17,417 nucleotides of DNA from Synergistaceae bacterium (GTDB taxonomy: Bacteria; Synergistota; Synergistia; Synergistales; Synergistaceae). The notes beneath the pieces are model-generated. The model saw only the letters and a list, made by a program, of their open reading frames with translations. It was not told the DNA's origin and made no database searches. Position 1 is the stretch's first letter. Every line of letters begins with the position of its first letter. Below are positions 6,688 through 14,500 of this stretch, piece by piece. Both the position numbers and the translations under genes were made by a program. The stretch covers positions 1-17,417 of the forward strand of contig JAQVPO010000002.1 in NCBI GenBank assembly GCA_028702015.1. The letters are read 5' to 3'.

Positions 6688-7059
6688 TTATTCAAGCGTA
6701 TATATTGTCCACTTCAGAGAGGCTGCCTTCTTTGCAGTTTTAAGATCACCCTTCAGGTAAAGTCCTTTGAACTGTTTATCTTCCCTCGGAGCAAGCACAG
6801 ATTCTTCAATAAAGATATCTCCGATCTCCTGCCGGTCCTCTCCGACAAACGTGCAGGCAGCAGAAAATCTGACCTCTGAGTCTCCCTTATTAACTATCGT
6901 GATGTTTACCCCTTCAGACGTTATCTTGAGTCCGCGGTCCTCAACAGGAGCACCGTTGGGAATCTGTCCTTTCGAACTGAATACCGCGAAAGCGGGCATG
7001 GCAAAAATCAATATCATGATCATAGATATAGAGACAGCTATTCTTTTCAATCCGGGCAA
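6688..7059 (-). CDS. small secreted protein of unknown function
   Basis: 123 residues with a clear signal peptide: positively charged LKR at 4-6, hydrophobic core IAVSISMIMILIF, and an AFA cleavage site after residue 25. The mature part of about 98 residues has beta-strand-rich segments (GVNITIVNKGDSEVRFSAACTF, then VLAPREDKQFKGLYLKGDL) resembling an immunoglobulin-like or FxLYD-type exported domain; this is impression, not a recognised family. It has one cysteine (69) and no lipobox. The start is uncertain: TTG 7059 follows GCGGGG closely, and a second TTG at 7050 is possible. Both keep the signal peptide. It is probably monocistronic, with its own terminator. I do not recognise it and assign no function. 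Confidence 0.65.
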   Translation of the reverse strand: MPGLKRIAVSISMIMILIFAMPAFAVFSSKGQIPNGAPVEDRGLKITSEGVNITIVNKGDSEVRFSAACTFVGEDRQEIGDIFIEESVLAPREDKQFKGLYLKGDLKTAKKAASLKWTIYTLE

Positions 7060-7180
7060 CCCCGCTTTCTTTTCTATAATTTATAGATTTTATCATATCA
7101 AGACGCCGCTTATCCGTTTCTTTACTAATAGTTCGTATAAGCAAAAAAACCTGTATCAGTTAAAAAGAGTGTCGTATCAT

Positions 7181-7214
7181 TAAAATAAAGAGCGGCCCCT
7201 GTAAAGGAAGCCGC
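7181..7214 (-). terminator. terminator downstream of tRNA-Ser
   Basis: On the minus strand GCGGC (7214-7210) pairs with GCCGC (7196-7192), extended inward by G-U pairs, and is followed by the U-rich TCTTTATTTTA. It sits 14 bases past the tRNA CCA end. Confidence 0.7.
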
Positions 7215-7227
7215 CCAGTATAAAGCC

Positions 7228-7315
7228 TGGCGGAGAGCAGAGGATTCGAACCCCTGGGGCTGTGACACCCAACTGATTTCAAGTCAGTCACCATAGACCA
7301 CTCGGACAGCTCTCC
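7228..7315 (-). tRNA. tRNA-Ser, anticodon UGA
   Basis: The minus-strand acceptor GGAGAGC (7315-7309) pairs with GCTCTCC (7238-7232), and CCA is encoded at 7230-7228. The anticodon arm is ACTGA-CTTGAAA-TCAGT with anticodon TGA, which reads UCA-type serine codons. A long variable arm (GGGTGTCACAGCCC) marks the class II fold of serine tRNAs, and the T loop TTCGAAT is canonical. It reads serine, so it is not the Sec tRNA. Confidence 0.97.
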
Positions 7316-7328
7316 ACACAACGTTAAT

Positions 7329-7356
7329 ATTATAGCGACCTTTTCATTTCAGGCAA
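7329..7356 (-). promoter_or_regulatory. promoter of tRNA-Ser
   Basis: Minus-strand TTGCCT (7351-7356), a 16-base spacer and a perfect TATAAT (7329-7334) lie 14 bases before the tRNA 5' end. Confidence 0.7.
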
Positions 7357-7386
7357 GTCTTTATGTCATTTTTTTTGGAGGAAACC

Positions 7387-9570
7387 ATGTCTGAACAAAA
7401 AATGTCTTTTCGGGTGACAGGTATGACCTGCACGACCTGTTCCAAAATAGTTGAAAGAGCACTTGCGAAAGTGGAAGGAGTCTCATATGCTTCCGTCAAT
7501 CTCGCAACCGAAAGTGTTTTTGTTGCTGCAGGAGAGTCTGTCACATTCAAGATGCTTGAAGATGCTGTAGAAAAAAGCGGTTATAAAATACTTAAAGAAG
7601 CCCCGGCAGATATTGATGACATTAAATACCGGGAGGCTCGAAAAGACCTCTTCTTCATTCTTCTTATTGGCATCCCTATGTCAGTTTTGATGTTCATGCA
7701 CATGGCAGCAGGCATCCATTACAGCTGGTACGGAATAATGGAAATAATAGCAGGGGGCATCGCTATATTCTGGGGAGGACGCAAAACACTCAGAGGAGCA
7801 TGGATCGCAGTCACACATGCCCACACTAACATGGATACTCTCATAGCCATCAGCGCTGCAGCCTCATGGGCGACATCTCTAATGCACTATTCAGGAATCG
7901 GCATCCCTTCCTTCGGTACAGTAGGGGTAATGATTCTGATGCTCCACCTGACAGGCAGATACATTGAATCCCGTCTTAGAGATAAGGCAGCAAAGCAGGT
8001 AAAGGCTCTTATGACCCTTCAGCCGCGCGAAGCCCGTGTCGTAAACGGCGGCAAGAACCTCATGGTGCCTGTAGAAGCAGTCAAGCCTGACACTATAATA
8101 CAGATCAACCCCGGAGAACGGATCCCTCTTGACGGGATCGTTGAAGAAGGGCTTTCAGGAGTAGACGAATCTCTTTTAACAGGTGAATCCCAGCCAGTCG
8201 CAAAGGATACAGGCTCTGATGTCATAGGAGGGGCAATGAATTTATCCGGCATACTTATAGTACGGACAACAAAAGCAGGAGAGGATACGTTCCTCTCAAA
8301 AATGCTTGACCTTGTAAGGGAAGCACAGGGAAGCAAGGTCCCTCTTCAGGATCTTGCTGACAGGATAACGCTCAAATTTGTTCCAGCTGTAATATCATTT
8401 GCCATGATCAGTGCCTTGATGTGGTTTTTCTTTTTTGACAGGCTTTATGCATACATTGCCCCTGTCGCTGAATATCTGCCATGGCCTGCGGCATTCAGTT
8501 CCAATACATCTGCAGCAGTATATTCGTTCGTGGCAACATTGGTAATAGCATGTCCCTGTGCACTTGGACTTGCAACCCCTCTTGCACTTGTAGTCAGTAC
8601 AGGCGAGGCCTCAAAAAACGGACTTTTGATCAGGAATGCGGAGGCGATCCAGACACTGCACGAAGTTGACTATGCCGTTCTTGACAAAACAGGCACGCTG
8701 ACCGCAGGTGAACCCGAAGTACTTGAATGGGAACTGGAAGATGCTGCCATACCGTTCGTCTTCGCACTTGAATCCAATTCGGGGCATCCTGTCGCCAAGT
8801 CTGTCATCAGGATACTGGGCATTCCTGAATATGACAAACCGGAAAGCGCTGAAGAAATCCCTGGAGAGGGAGTCACTGGAAAATGGGGCGATTCGGAATG
8901 GTTCGTTGGCAGACCTTTAAACAGATCAAAATGGACGGCCAGATCAGCTCTTGCACGATCCATCGTTGAAGTAAGAAAAAACGGTATTCCGGTCGGTTTT
9001 TTTGCCATATCTGACCCGATAAGAGAAGATTCCAAAGAGGCCGTCTCCGACCTTGCACGGCTTGGCATAACTACAATGATGGCTACCGGAGACGGTATGG
9101 AAGCCGCATTTGAAATAGCTGAACAGGCAGGAATAGAAGACGTGAGATGGGAAGTCCGGCCCGAAGACAAGCTCTCAATAGTCAGGGAGGAACAGAGCAA
9201 GGGCAGAAAAATCCTTATGGCGGGCGATGGCATAAACGATGCTGCCGCGCTTAAGGGCGCCCATGTAGGCATCGCTATGGGCGGAGGCATGGATCTTGCC
9301 GTTGACAGCGCAGATATAGTGATCCTGAAAGGCGGCATCTCAAAAATAGTCTCAGCTGTTAAAATATCTGATAAAACGTGGCATGTGATCCGCCAGAATC
9401 TTTTTGGGGCATTTTTCTACAACAGCATTGCAATCCCCCTCGCAATGCTGGGGCTGCTTCATCCGCTCGTTGCAGAACTGGCGATGGCTGCAAGCTCTAT
9501 AACAGTTATCCTGAATTCGCTTCGTATCTCAGGATCTGCAGATAATAAACAAGGGAGGGCATTACAATGA
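7387..9570 (+). CDS. copA: Copper-exporting P1B-type ATPase, CopA
   Basis: 727 residues from ATG 7387, chosen because GGAGG (7377-7381) lies 5 bases upstream; an earlier ATG at 7363 lacks an RBS. Domains in order: one N-terminal HMA domain with GMTCTTC (12-18); transmembrane helices; TGES actuator motif (265-268); IACPCALGLATP with the metal-binding CPC (389-391); DKTGTLT with the phosphorylated Asp433; SGHPVAKS of the nucleotide domain (467-468 HP); and GDGINDAAAL (613-622). The last two helices carry FFYNSIAIP and MAASSITVILNSLR, the YN and MxxSS residues that mark Cu(I) transporters of type 1B-1 (established). It pumps Cu(I) out of the cytoplasm at the inner membrane. Its stop overlaps the CopZ-like start. 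No CsoR or CopY gene or box was seen. Confidence 0.96.
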   Translation: MSEQKMSFRVTGMTCTTCSKIVERALAKVEGVSYASVNLATESVFVAAGESVTFKMLEDAVEKSGYKILKEAPADIDDIKYREARKDLFFILLIGIPMSVLMFMHMAAGIHYSWYGIMEIIAGGIAIFWGGRKTLRGAWIAVTHAHTNMDTLIAISAAASWATSLMHYSGIGIPSFGTVGVMILMLHLTGRYIESRLRDKAAKQVKALMTLQPREARVVNGGKNLMVPVEAVKPDTIIQINPGERIPLDGIVEEGLSGVDESLLTGESQPVAKDTGSDVIGGAMNLSGILIVRTTKAGEDTFLSKMLDLVREAQGSKVPLQDLADRITLKFVPAVISFAMISALMWFFFFDRLYAYIAPVAEYLPWPAAFSSNTSAAVYSFVATLVIACPCALGLATPLALVVSTGEASKNGLLIRNAEAIQTLHEVDYAVLDKTGTLTAGEPEVLEWELEDAAIPFVFALESNSGHPVAKSVIRILGIPEYDKPESAEEIPGEGVTGKWGDSEWFVGRPLNRSKWTARSALARSIVEVRKNGIPVGFFAISDPIREDSKEAVSDLARLGITTMMATGDGMEAAFEIAEQAGIEDVRWEVRPEDKLSIVREEQSKGRKILMAGDGINDAAALKGAHVGIAMGGGMDLAVDSADIVILKGGISKIVSAVKISDKTWHVIRQNLFGAFFYNSIAIPLAMLGLLHPLVAELAMAASSITVILNSLRISGSADNKQGRALQ

Positions 9571-9770
9571 AAGAATTTACGCTTATAATTCCGGAAATGA
9601 TGTGTGCTCATTGCGAAAAACGCATCCGTGAAGCAATCTCTTCTCTTAACGGAAACGTAATATCGCTTGATCTGGAGACGAAAATCGTAGTAGCAGAGGC
9701 AGATGTTTCTGAAGAAGAAATTATCAGAGCCCTTGACGAAACAGGATACGAGGCTCAAATAAAAAATTAA
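9567..9770 (+). CDS. copZ: CopZ-like copper chaperone (single HMA domain)
   Basis: 67 residues forming one beta-alpha-beta-beta-alpha-beta heavy-metal-associated domain. The metal site is MMCAHCEKR (Cys13 and Cys16), and the C-terminal ALDETGYEA is typical of the fold. The ATGA overlap with copA gives translational coupling; GGGAGGGC just upstream is the RBS within the copA end. Family role: carries Cu(I) in the cytoplasm and hands it to CopA (established for CopZ and Atx1). Function here follows from motif and operon; other soft metals are less likely. Confidence 0.93.
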   Translation: MKEFTLIIPEMMCAHCEKRIREAISSLNGNVISLDLETKIVVAEADVSEEEIIRALDETGYEAQIKN

Positions 9771-9806
9771 TATGATAGAATTGCTTTATGCAAGGAGGAA
9801 TTCAGA

Positions 9807-10157
9807 ATGAAAAAGACATTGATATATACCCTAACAGCTCTGCTGATACTGCTTTCAGCAAATCTGGCCTTTGCACACCCTCCTAAAAATGTAACTTTAG
9901 CCTGGGACAAGGCATCCGATACCCTGACCATAACAGCAGACCACAGTGTCAATGACCCTGTTAAGCATTACATCCTTACGCTTACAGTCTTTGAGGGCAA
10001 CAAGCAGCTGCTGCTTAAACAGTACAACAGACAGAGAGATGCAAGCGGTTTCAGTGACAGCGTTATCTTAAAAGGAATGAAACCTGGCTCGTCCGTACGC
10101 GTCCAGCTTGTATGCAACATCATGGGTTCAACGGAATCTGAGATAAAGATCCATTAA
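9807..10157 (+). CDS. secreted superoxide-reductase-like (desulfoferrodoxin-fold) protein, possibly metal-binding
   Basis: 116 residues with a signal peptide (MKK, hydrophobic 5-20, cleavage after AFA23), so the mature protein would begin His24-Pro-Pro and act outside the inner membrane. The remainder resembles the superoxide reductase/desulfoferrodoxin core: DHSVNDPVKHYILTL (45-59), recalling the HPM...HYIEWI pattern, and VCNIMGS (102-108), recalling CNxHG. Retained candidate ligands are His46, His54 and Cys103. The early His of SOR (EKHVP) is absent, and the last His is Met106. Normal SOR iron chemistry is therefore doubtful. AGGAGG lies 9 bases before ATG 9807, 36 bases after copZ, and a shared terminator follows, so it is probably part of the copper operon. 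Fold assignment is by eye; function is unknown. Confidence 0.7.
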   Translation: MKKTLIYTLTALLILLSANLAFAHPPKNVTLAWDKASDTLTITADHSVNDPVKHYILTLTVFEGNKQLLLKQYNRQRDASGFSDSVILKGMKPGSSVRVQLVCNIMGSTESEIKIH

Positions 10158-10182
10158 TTATCCCGGACTCATCAATGAAGTT

Positions 10183-10225
10183 AAAAAAAGGGGAAGCCTG
10201 TCAGATATAAGCAGCTTCCCTTTTT
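10183..10225. terminator. bidirectional terminator between copper operon and rodZ
   Basis: GGGAAGC (10191-10197) pairs with GCTTCCC (10214-10220), extended by A/T pairs. TTTTT follows on the plus strand and a T7 run on the minus strand, so it can end both convergent transcripts. Confidence 0.88.
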
Positions 10226-10262
10226 ATATTCCTCTTCAGGAAATACTAAGATAGGTAAGAAA

Positions 10263-11210
10263 TTATTTATCGGTAACCTTACCGTCAGGCCAGAAAAATT
10301 TAGTAGCAGGACTGTTTCCTGAAGCAGCAGGAAACATCTTTTTGCCTTCCCAGAGGATCGAAGCACTGCCTGGTTTCCCGATCCTGACTCTGACCGGCAG
10401 GTCAGGACCAACCTCAAATTCCTTATATTCTCCTGGTTTCATAGTCCCTTCAAAAAGCAATTTTGCACCTTGGGTTATCTTCGTCCACACATAAGCATTT
10501 TCTGCGGTCAATCTTACTGTTTTTAGACTGGTGCTCTGTTTCGATGCCCCGTCAGCCTGTCCCTGGTCTTTAACGTTTAATTTTGCAGCAGTGCCTGTCT
10601 GCTGTTGCTGACCGTCCATCCACGAGAGGTCCGCTGGCACATCCATGCTCGCAGCATCGCCCGAAACAGAAAGGCCTCTTTTATCTGCAGACAACGGTGC
10701 CGCAGGTTCATTCTGGCCCGTTTGTTTTGATGTACCGGTTGTACCCCCTTCTATAGGATTCGTTGCCGAAGTTGTGATTTCTCCCCTGTACTGCCAGGTT
10801 ATCCACGCTGCAGCTCCAAGTGACAGGGCTATCAAAAGATAGAGCCATAAAAAGGATCTTGGCTTGAACACCTCGTGAGAATCACTGTAATTTTTTTCGT
10901 CTCCGGCAGGAACAGGAGCTGTTTTCACTTTTTGCTTTTTCGTGACTGCATCGTAACTTTTCCATATTTCCTGAGCACTCAGGTAATCACAGTACTGTCT
11001 GACAAAACTACGCACGTAAGGGCCCTTCGGCAGATGCTCAAGGTTTCCTTCTTCAATAGCAGCCAGATAATGTTTTTGTATTTTAGTTGCATTTGAAATA
11101 TCTGCGATAGAAAGCCCCTGGGCTTCCCTTATATTCCTCAGACGGAATCCTAGTTCCTTTATCTGGATATGTGCCTTTTGTTCTTCATTATGAGTTTCCT
11201 TTTTTTCCAA
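10263..11210 (-). CDS. rodZ: RodZ-like cell-shape protein (HTH, one TM, DUF4115)
   Basis: 315 residues. The N-terminal cytoplasmic Xre-type HTH (about 19-85) shows LGFRLRNIREAQGLSIADIS, ATKIQKHYLAAIEEGN and PKGPYVRSFVRQYCDYL, the diagnostic RodZ/HTH_25 pattern. A single transmembrane helix lies at about 119-139. A low-complexity Gln/Thr/Ser-rich linker (150-225) follows, then a C-terminal beta-rich DUF4115-type domain (about 228-296, LTAENAYVWTKITQGAKLLFEGTMKPGEYKEFEV). RodZ links MreB filaments to the elongation machinery at the inner membrane (established). The start is TTG 11210, with RBS GAGAGGGGG 7 bases upstream, and it overlaps the rpe end by 23 bases. That makes it the last gene of the rsmB-PASTA-rpe-rodZ run. 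The linker is unusually rich in Gln and polar residues. Confidence 0.92.
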   Translation of the reverse strand: MEKKETHNEEQKAHIQIKELGFRLRNIREAQGLSIADISNATKIQKHYLAAIEEGNLEHLPKGPYVRSFVRQYCDYLSAQEIWKSYDAVTKKQKVKTAPVPAGDEKNYSDSHEVFKPRSFLWLYLLIALSLGAAAWITWQYRGEITTSATNPIEGGTTGTSKQTGQNEPAAPLSADKRGLSVSGDAASMDVPADLSWMDGQQQQTGTAAKLNVKDQGQADGASKQSTSLKTVRLTAENAYVWTKITQGAKLLFEGTMKPGEYKEFEVGPDLPVRVRIGKPGSASILWEGKKMFPAASGNSPATKFFWPDGKVTDK

Positions 11211-11916
11211 TCTGCCGCCCCCTCTCTGCGTTTATACGCATCTCTCTTACCACCGCGGCAGGATCCGGCTTACCAAATATTGCACTTCCCGCGACAAGCA
11301 CATCACACCCATGCCTTATCGCAAGTTCCGTATTGTCCGGACCTATTCCGCCATCCATCTCTATAAGATAGTCTCCTCCGTTTGCTCTGCGCCATTCTGC
11401 CAGAGCCGATACTTTTTTCAAAGTTTCTGGTATAAATGACTGCCCTCCGTACCCAGGATTTACTGACATTATCAGGACAAGATCCGCCATATGCAGGATA
11501 GGCTAAAGGATCTCGACAGGCGTACCAGGATTAATGGAAACTCCGCAGGGAACCCCTTCATTTCTTATGCACTGAAGCACCCTGTGAAGATGCGGAGTCG
11601 CTTCAGCATGGACAGTCAGGACGGAAGGCCTCTCTGCAAGGAACATTCCTGTAAAAGCTTCCGGGGGCTCTACCATTATATGCACATCTATGAATTTATC
11701 ATTGTATTTCTTTCTTAGTGCTTTTAAAAGAGAAGGCCCGTATGAAAGGTTCGGCACAAAATGTCCGTCCATTATATCCAAATGGAGCCATTCCGCCTCT
11801 TTCACAATTTTATCAATGTCCCTCTCCATATTTAGGACATCCGCAGAAAGGAGTGAGGGTGATATGATCACACTCTTTCCTTCCATCTCTTTTATCAGTT
11901 GAAACGATCCTGCCAT
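11188..11916 (-). pseudogene. rpe: ribulose-phosphate 3-epimerase interrupted by an in-frame TAG
   Basis: Read through one stop, this is a full 242-position Rpe TIM barrel: SPSLLSAD (19-26), HLDIMDGHFVPN (45-56) with catalytic Asp50, DVHIMVEPPE (77-86), GVSINPGTPVEIL (125-137), stop TAG at codon 138 (bases 11505-11503), then PILHMADLVLIMSVNPGYGGQSF, MDGGIG with catalytic Asp188 and LVAGSAIF. There is no frame change; one base (GAG to TAG) explains it, and homologues commonly have Glu-like residues here. The truncated product would lack Asp188 and the phosphate site, so it should be inactive. ATG 11490 (codon 143) could restart translation without a clear RBS. The start ATG 11916 has GGAGG 9 bases upstream, inside the PASTA gene end (22-base overlap). 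Rpe interconverts ribulose-5-P and xylulose-5-P. Confidence 0.85.
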
Positions 11917-13049
11917 ACGAAGTCGCCTCCAAGATAAATAGTAACTATAGCATGTCCTGTGAAAGGGACATTCATCGAAATATACTCGTTGCTGTTTGCC
12001 ATTACATCCTTTATTACTTTGGTCCCAGTATCATCTGTAAGTTCTATCTTAAGAGAGAGAGACTTGCTGAGCGGCGGAACCTGGTATCTCAGTTTGGCTG
12101 TTTTCTTGGGCACGGCAGGGAGAGGTTTTTCCGGCTGTGAAACCTTTACGGCATCAGCTTCATTTTTAACTTCCTGTTTTTTCGGTTCCTTAGAAGCATC
12201 TGCTGCCGGTGGTTCAGACAGTTTAGTCGGTATATCCGATGGTTCTGTATTTTTTATTACCACAGTCCTGACAGCTGCGGCTCGCTGTGAATCCTGGTCA
12301 TTAGCCGGAGGAGTTTCAGAGGATGTCTCGCCAGGTTTTAAATCTCTTGCTATTGTGAGGTTTATCAGTGTACCGGCAGGAACATTCGCACCATTTTTAG
12401 GATTGGTCCTAAGTACCGTACCCGCAGGAACTTCTGCAGAAGGTGTCTCTGTCTGGCTGCCGACAGTCAGTCCTATCTGTTCGAGCACCTGAGTCACCAC
12501 ATCCACTCCCTGCCCCTTCAGGTCTGGAACACTTACGAACGACCCGCCGCCGGTTCCGCCTGTGCTTACAAGAAGATTGACCATGCAGTTAGCCGCTACC
12601 TGCTGCGGAGCTGCCGGATTCTGGGCTATTATCGATCCTGCAGGCTTAAGCTTGTCTGTCACCCTGATTATCTTATCTACTTTGAACCCGGCTTCGCTGA
12701 GTCTTTTTACACCTTCCTCAAATTTCAGTCCCCTCACATCAGGAATCGGAAGTATGGATCCGCCTTTGCTTACCCTTAGGATAACCACTTTCCCCTTTGA
12801 TACCTTCTCGCCTGACGGAAGGTTCTGTGAAATTACAGTATCTGCTCTTTCAGGAGAATCAACCTGATCAACTTTAGCAAGAAGACCTTCTTTCTGAAGA
12901 GCATCTACTGCATCTACAAGCTGCAGACCCACCATATTGGGGACACTTGCACTTTTATCTTCGACAAACACCGTCTTTATCCCAAAATATGCACTGGCTA
13001 TGATAACTATAAATGCTATGACCATGCCCCAGCGATGAACTTTACCCAT
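11895..13049 (-). CDS. PASTA-repeat membrane protein without kinase domain
   Basis: 384 residues. The short N-terminus (MGKVHRW) is followed by one transmembrane helix (about 9-28). Three PASTA repeats follow at about 33-95 (VPNMVGLQLVDAVDALQKEGL), 100-165 (IPDVRGLKFEEGVKRLSEAGF) and 173-234 (VPDLKGQGVDVVTQVLEQIGL). Then comes a disordered Pro/Glu/Lys-rich linker (about 237-320) and a C-terminal beta domain (KLRYQVPPLSKSLSLKIEL to the end). PASTA repeats bind muropeptides or beta-lactam-like ligands in kinases and PBPs (established). There is no kinase, transglycosylase or transpeptidase domain, yet the gene sits between rsmB and rpe, the place of the PASTA kinase PrkC in many Firmicutes. Likely a periplasmic peptidoglycan-sensing or scaffolding protein. 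GGAAGGAG precedes ATG 13049; the gap to rsmB is 19 bases. Confidence 0.88.
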   Translation of the reverse strand: MGKVHRWGMVIAFIVIIASAYFGIKTVFVEDKSASVPNMVGLQLVDAVDALQKEGLLAKVDQVDSPERADTVISQNLPSGEKVSKGKVVILRVSKGGSILPIPDVRGLKFEEGVKRLSEAGFKVDKIIRVTDKLKPAGSIIAQNPAAPQQVAANCMVNLLVSTGGTGGGSFVSVPDLKGQGVDVVTQVLEQIGLTVGSQTETPSAEVPAGTVLRTNPKNGANVPAGTLINLTIARDLKPGETSSETPPANDQDSQRAAAVRTVVIKNTEPSDIPTKLSEPPAADASKEPKKQEVKNEADAVKVSQPEKPLPAVPKKTAKLRYQVPPLSKSLSLKIELTDDTGTKVIKDVMANSNEYISMNVPFTGHAIVTIYLGGDFVWQDRFN

Positions 13050-13068
13050 AAAACGCTCTCCTTCCCAT

Positions 13069-14388
13069 CTATTTGCGCTTTACAAGGAGCGCCAGATAGA
13101 AACCGTCGATCCACGGAAGACCCGGCGATATCACCGTGCCATACGGTTTGCCTTTTGCCATCAGTTTATGACTTTTTTCAACAGTAACTTCAGTTAGTTC
13201 CGGATGCTGAGCCATTACAGCAGCTACGACCTTCTCGTTTTCTTCTCTGAACATGCTGCATGTGCTGTATGCCACGAAACCTCCGGGGGCGACAAGAGAT
13301 ACAGCCCGGTCAAGAAGTTTGATCTGCAGTGCGGCAGCTTCCGAAACCATCTCGGGAGTTATCCTCCATTTGCTCTCGGGATGTCTGCCCCACGTCCCGC
13401 TTCCGGTACAGGGGGCGTCCAGAAGTATAGCCTTTGGCTCTGTTTTAGGTTCAAGCAGCAGTGAATCACCGCAATAAAAACTGACTCTGTCTCTGGTGTG
13501 CATTCTTATCATTTCATACTCTGCGGACTTTATTCTGCCTTCCGAGATATCCCATGCCTCTATCCTTGCTCCCGGCATTATATCGGCAAGCTGTCCTGTC
13601 TTTATTCCACGTCCGCAGCACATGTCAAGCATAGGCTCACCTTTCCAGCGCCTGGAAAAAGCCTCGGCAACGAACATTGATGATTCGCTCTGCGGAGTTA
13701 TCCTGCCTTCTGAAAAGCCAGGGATGTCAAGCGGGTAAGGATTGGCAGGGGTGCGGACTGATTTTTGCAGAAAAGGAGATGCCCATGCTTTTTTTCCTGA
13801 TGACCGGTACTCCTGCAGCCATTCTTCTCTGTCCACTCCGTTTGAAAGTCTAAGGGAAAGATACGTTCTCATTCCGCTTGACCTCACCAGACGCTTTGCT
13901 TCAGGTATAGACAGGTCTTTCGACCACTGAGCAGCCGCCCACCCCGGTATTCCCCAGTAAAGAGCCTGGTCCCTGAGCGCGCTGCTTTTTTTCAGCTCGG
14001 CAAGGTATGGCTTTGCTTCATCTGCAACCGTATGAAGGACCGCATTGACAAGTCCGATATCGCGATCTTCACCCTTTGATTTTATTGCCTGCACAAGGCC
14101 GTTGATAAGAACAGGTAGTGCAAAATATTTAAGTTCCACTATCCCTGCTATTCCAATGATAAGAGCGTTTTGCGTAAGTGCAGTCATATCTTTGGTGCTG
14201 CGTCTGCAGTACTTCATGAGCAGATGCTTCCAGAGTCCCTGTCTTCTGAGCGAGCAATAAACAAGGGTAGCCGCAAGCACCCTGTCAGAAGGGGCAATAT
14301 CCGTATATAATTTCCTGAGCGCTTCCGCAGCAAAGGCGCCTTCATTTACATCACCATAGACCTGGAGCGCTGCTTCAATACCTCTCAT
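13069..14388 (-). CDS. rsmB: 16S rRNA m5C967 methyltransferase RsmB (Sun/Fmu)
   Basis: 439 residues. The N-terminal NusB-like RNA-binding domain (about 1-135; ALRKLYTDIAPSDRVLAATLVY, TQNALIIGIAGI, LVNAVLHTV) is followed by a SAM-dependent m5C methyltransferase domain. Motif I region LDMCCGRGIKTGQLA (254-268), AWDISEGRI (278-286), LLDAPCTGSGTWGRHPESKW (322-341) with Cys327, and YSTCSMFREEN (374-384) with the nucleophile Cys377. It methylates one cytosine of 16S rRNA (C967 in E. coli numbering) using SAM (established). Motif I departs from the usual CAAPGGKT. AGGTGA lies 9 bases before ATG 14388. It is the first gene of the rsmB-PASTA-rpe-rodZ run, directly after the terminator of the peptidase gene, so its own promoter should lie in 14389-14451, though none is convincing by eye. 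The stop is TAG. Confidence 0.94.
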   Translation of the reverse strand: MRGIEAALQVYGDVNEGAFAAEALRKLYTDIAPSDRVLAATLVYCSLRRQGLWKHLLMKYCRRSTKDMTALTQNALIIGIAGIVELKYFALPVLINGLVQAIKSKGEDRDIGLVNAVLHTVADEAKPYLAELKKSSALRDQALYWGIPGWAAAQWSKDLSIPEAKRLVRSSGMRTYLSLRLSNGVDREEWLQEYRSSGKKAWASPFLQKSVRTPANPYPLDIPGFSEGRITPQSESSMFVAEAFSRRWKGEPMLDMCCGRGIKTGQLADIMPGARIEAWDISEGRIKSAEYEMIRMHTRDRVSFYCGDSLLLEPKTEPKAILLDAPCTGSGTWGRHPESKWRITPEMVSEAAALQIKLLDRAVSLVAPGGFVAYSTCSMFREENEKVVAAVMAQHPELTEVTVEKSHKLMAKGKPYGTVISPGLPWIDGFYLALLVKRK

Positions 14389-14451
14389 CGGGGTCGATCA
14401 CCTCTATGTGCGTAAACCGCATTTTTCATGGAGCATTCCATACAAATATAA

Positions 14452-14482
14452 CAAAAAAGGAGGCAGCCCAATGCTACCTCCT
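14452..14482 (-). terminator. terminator of the zinc peptidase gene
   Basis: On the minus strand AGGAGGTAGC (14482-14473) pairs over all 10 positions (one G-U) with GCTGCCTCCT (14467-14458), loop of 5 bases, followed by TTTTTGT. It lies between the peptidase stop and rsmB. Confidence 0.9.
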
Positions 14483-14500
14483 GACATTTTACACTATTTC

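Noticed and set aside
7363..7386. earlier ATG for copA
   Set aside because: No RBS precedes it, whereas GGAGG stands before ATG 7387.
8670..9338. long minus-strand open frame (222 codons) inside copA
   Set aside because: It is a Ser/Pro-rich shadow of the P-type ATPase coding frame with no domain and no RBS.
11503..11505. UAG in rpe read as pyrrolysine
   Set aside because: UAG terminates six other genes in this window, and Rpe is not a known Pyl protein. A dedicated Pyl codon is unlikely without pyl genes.
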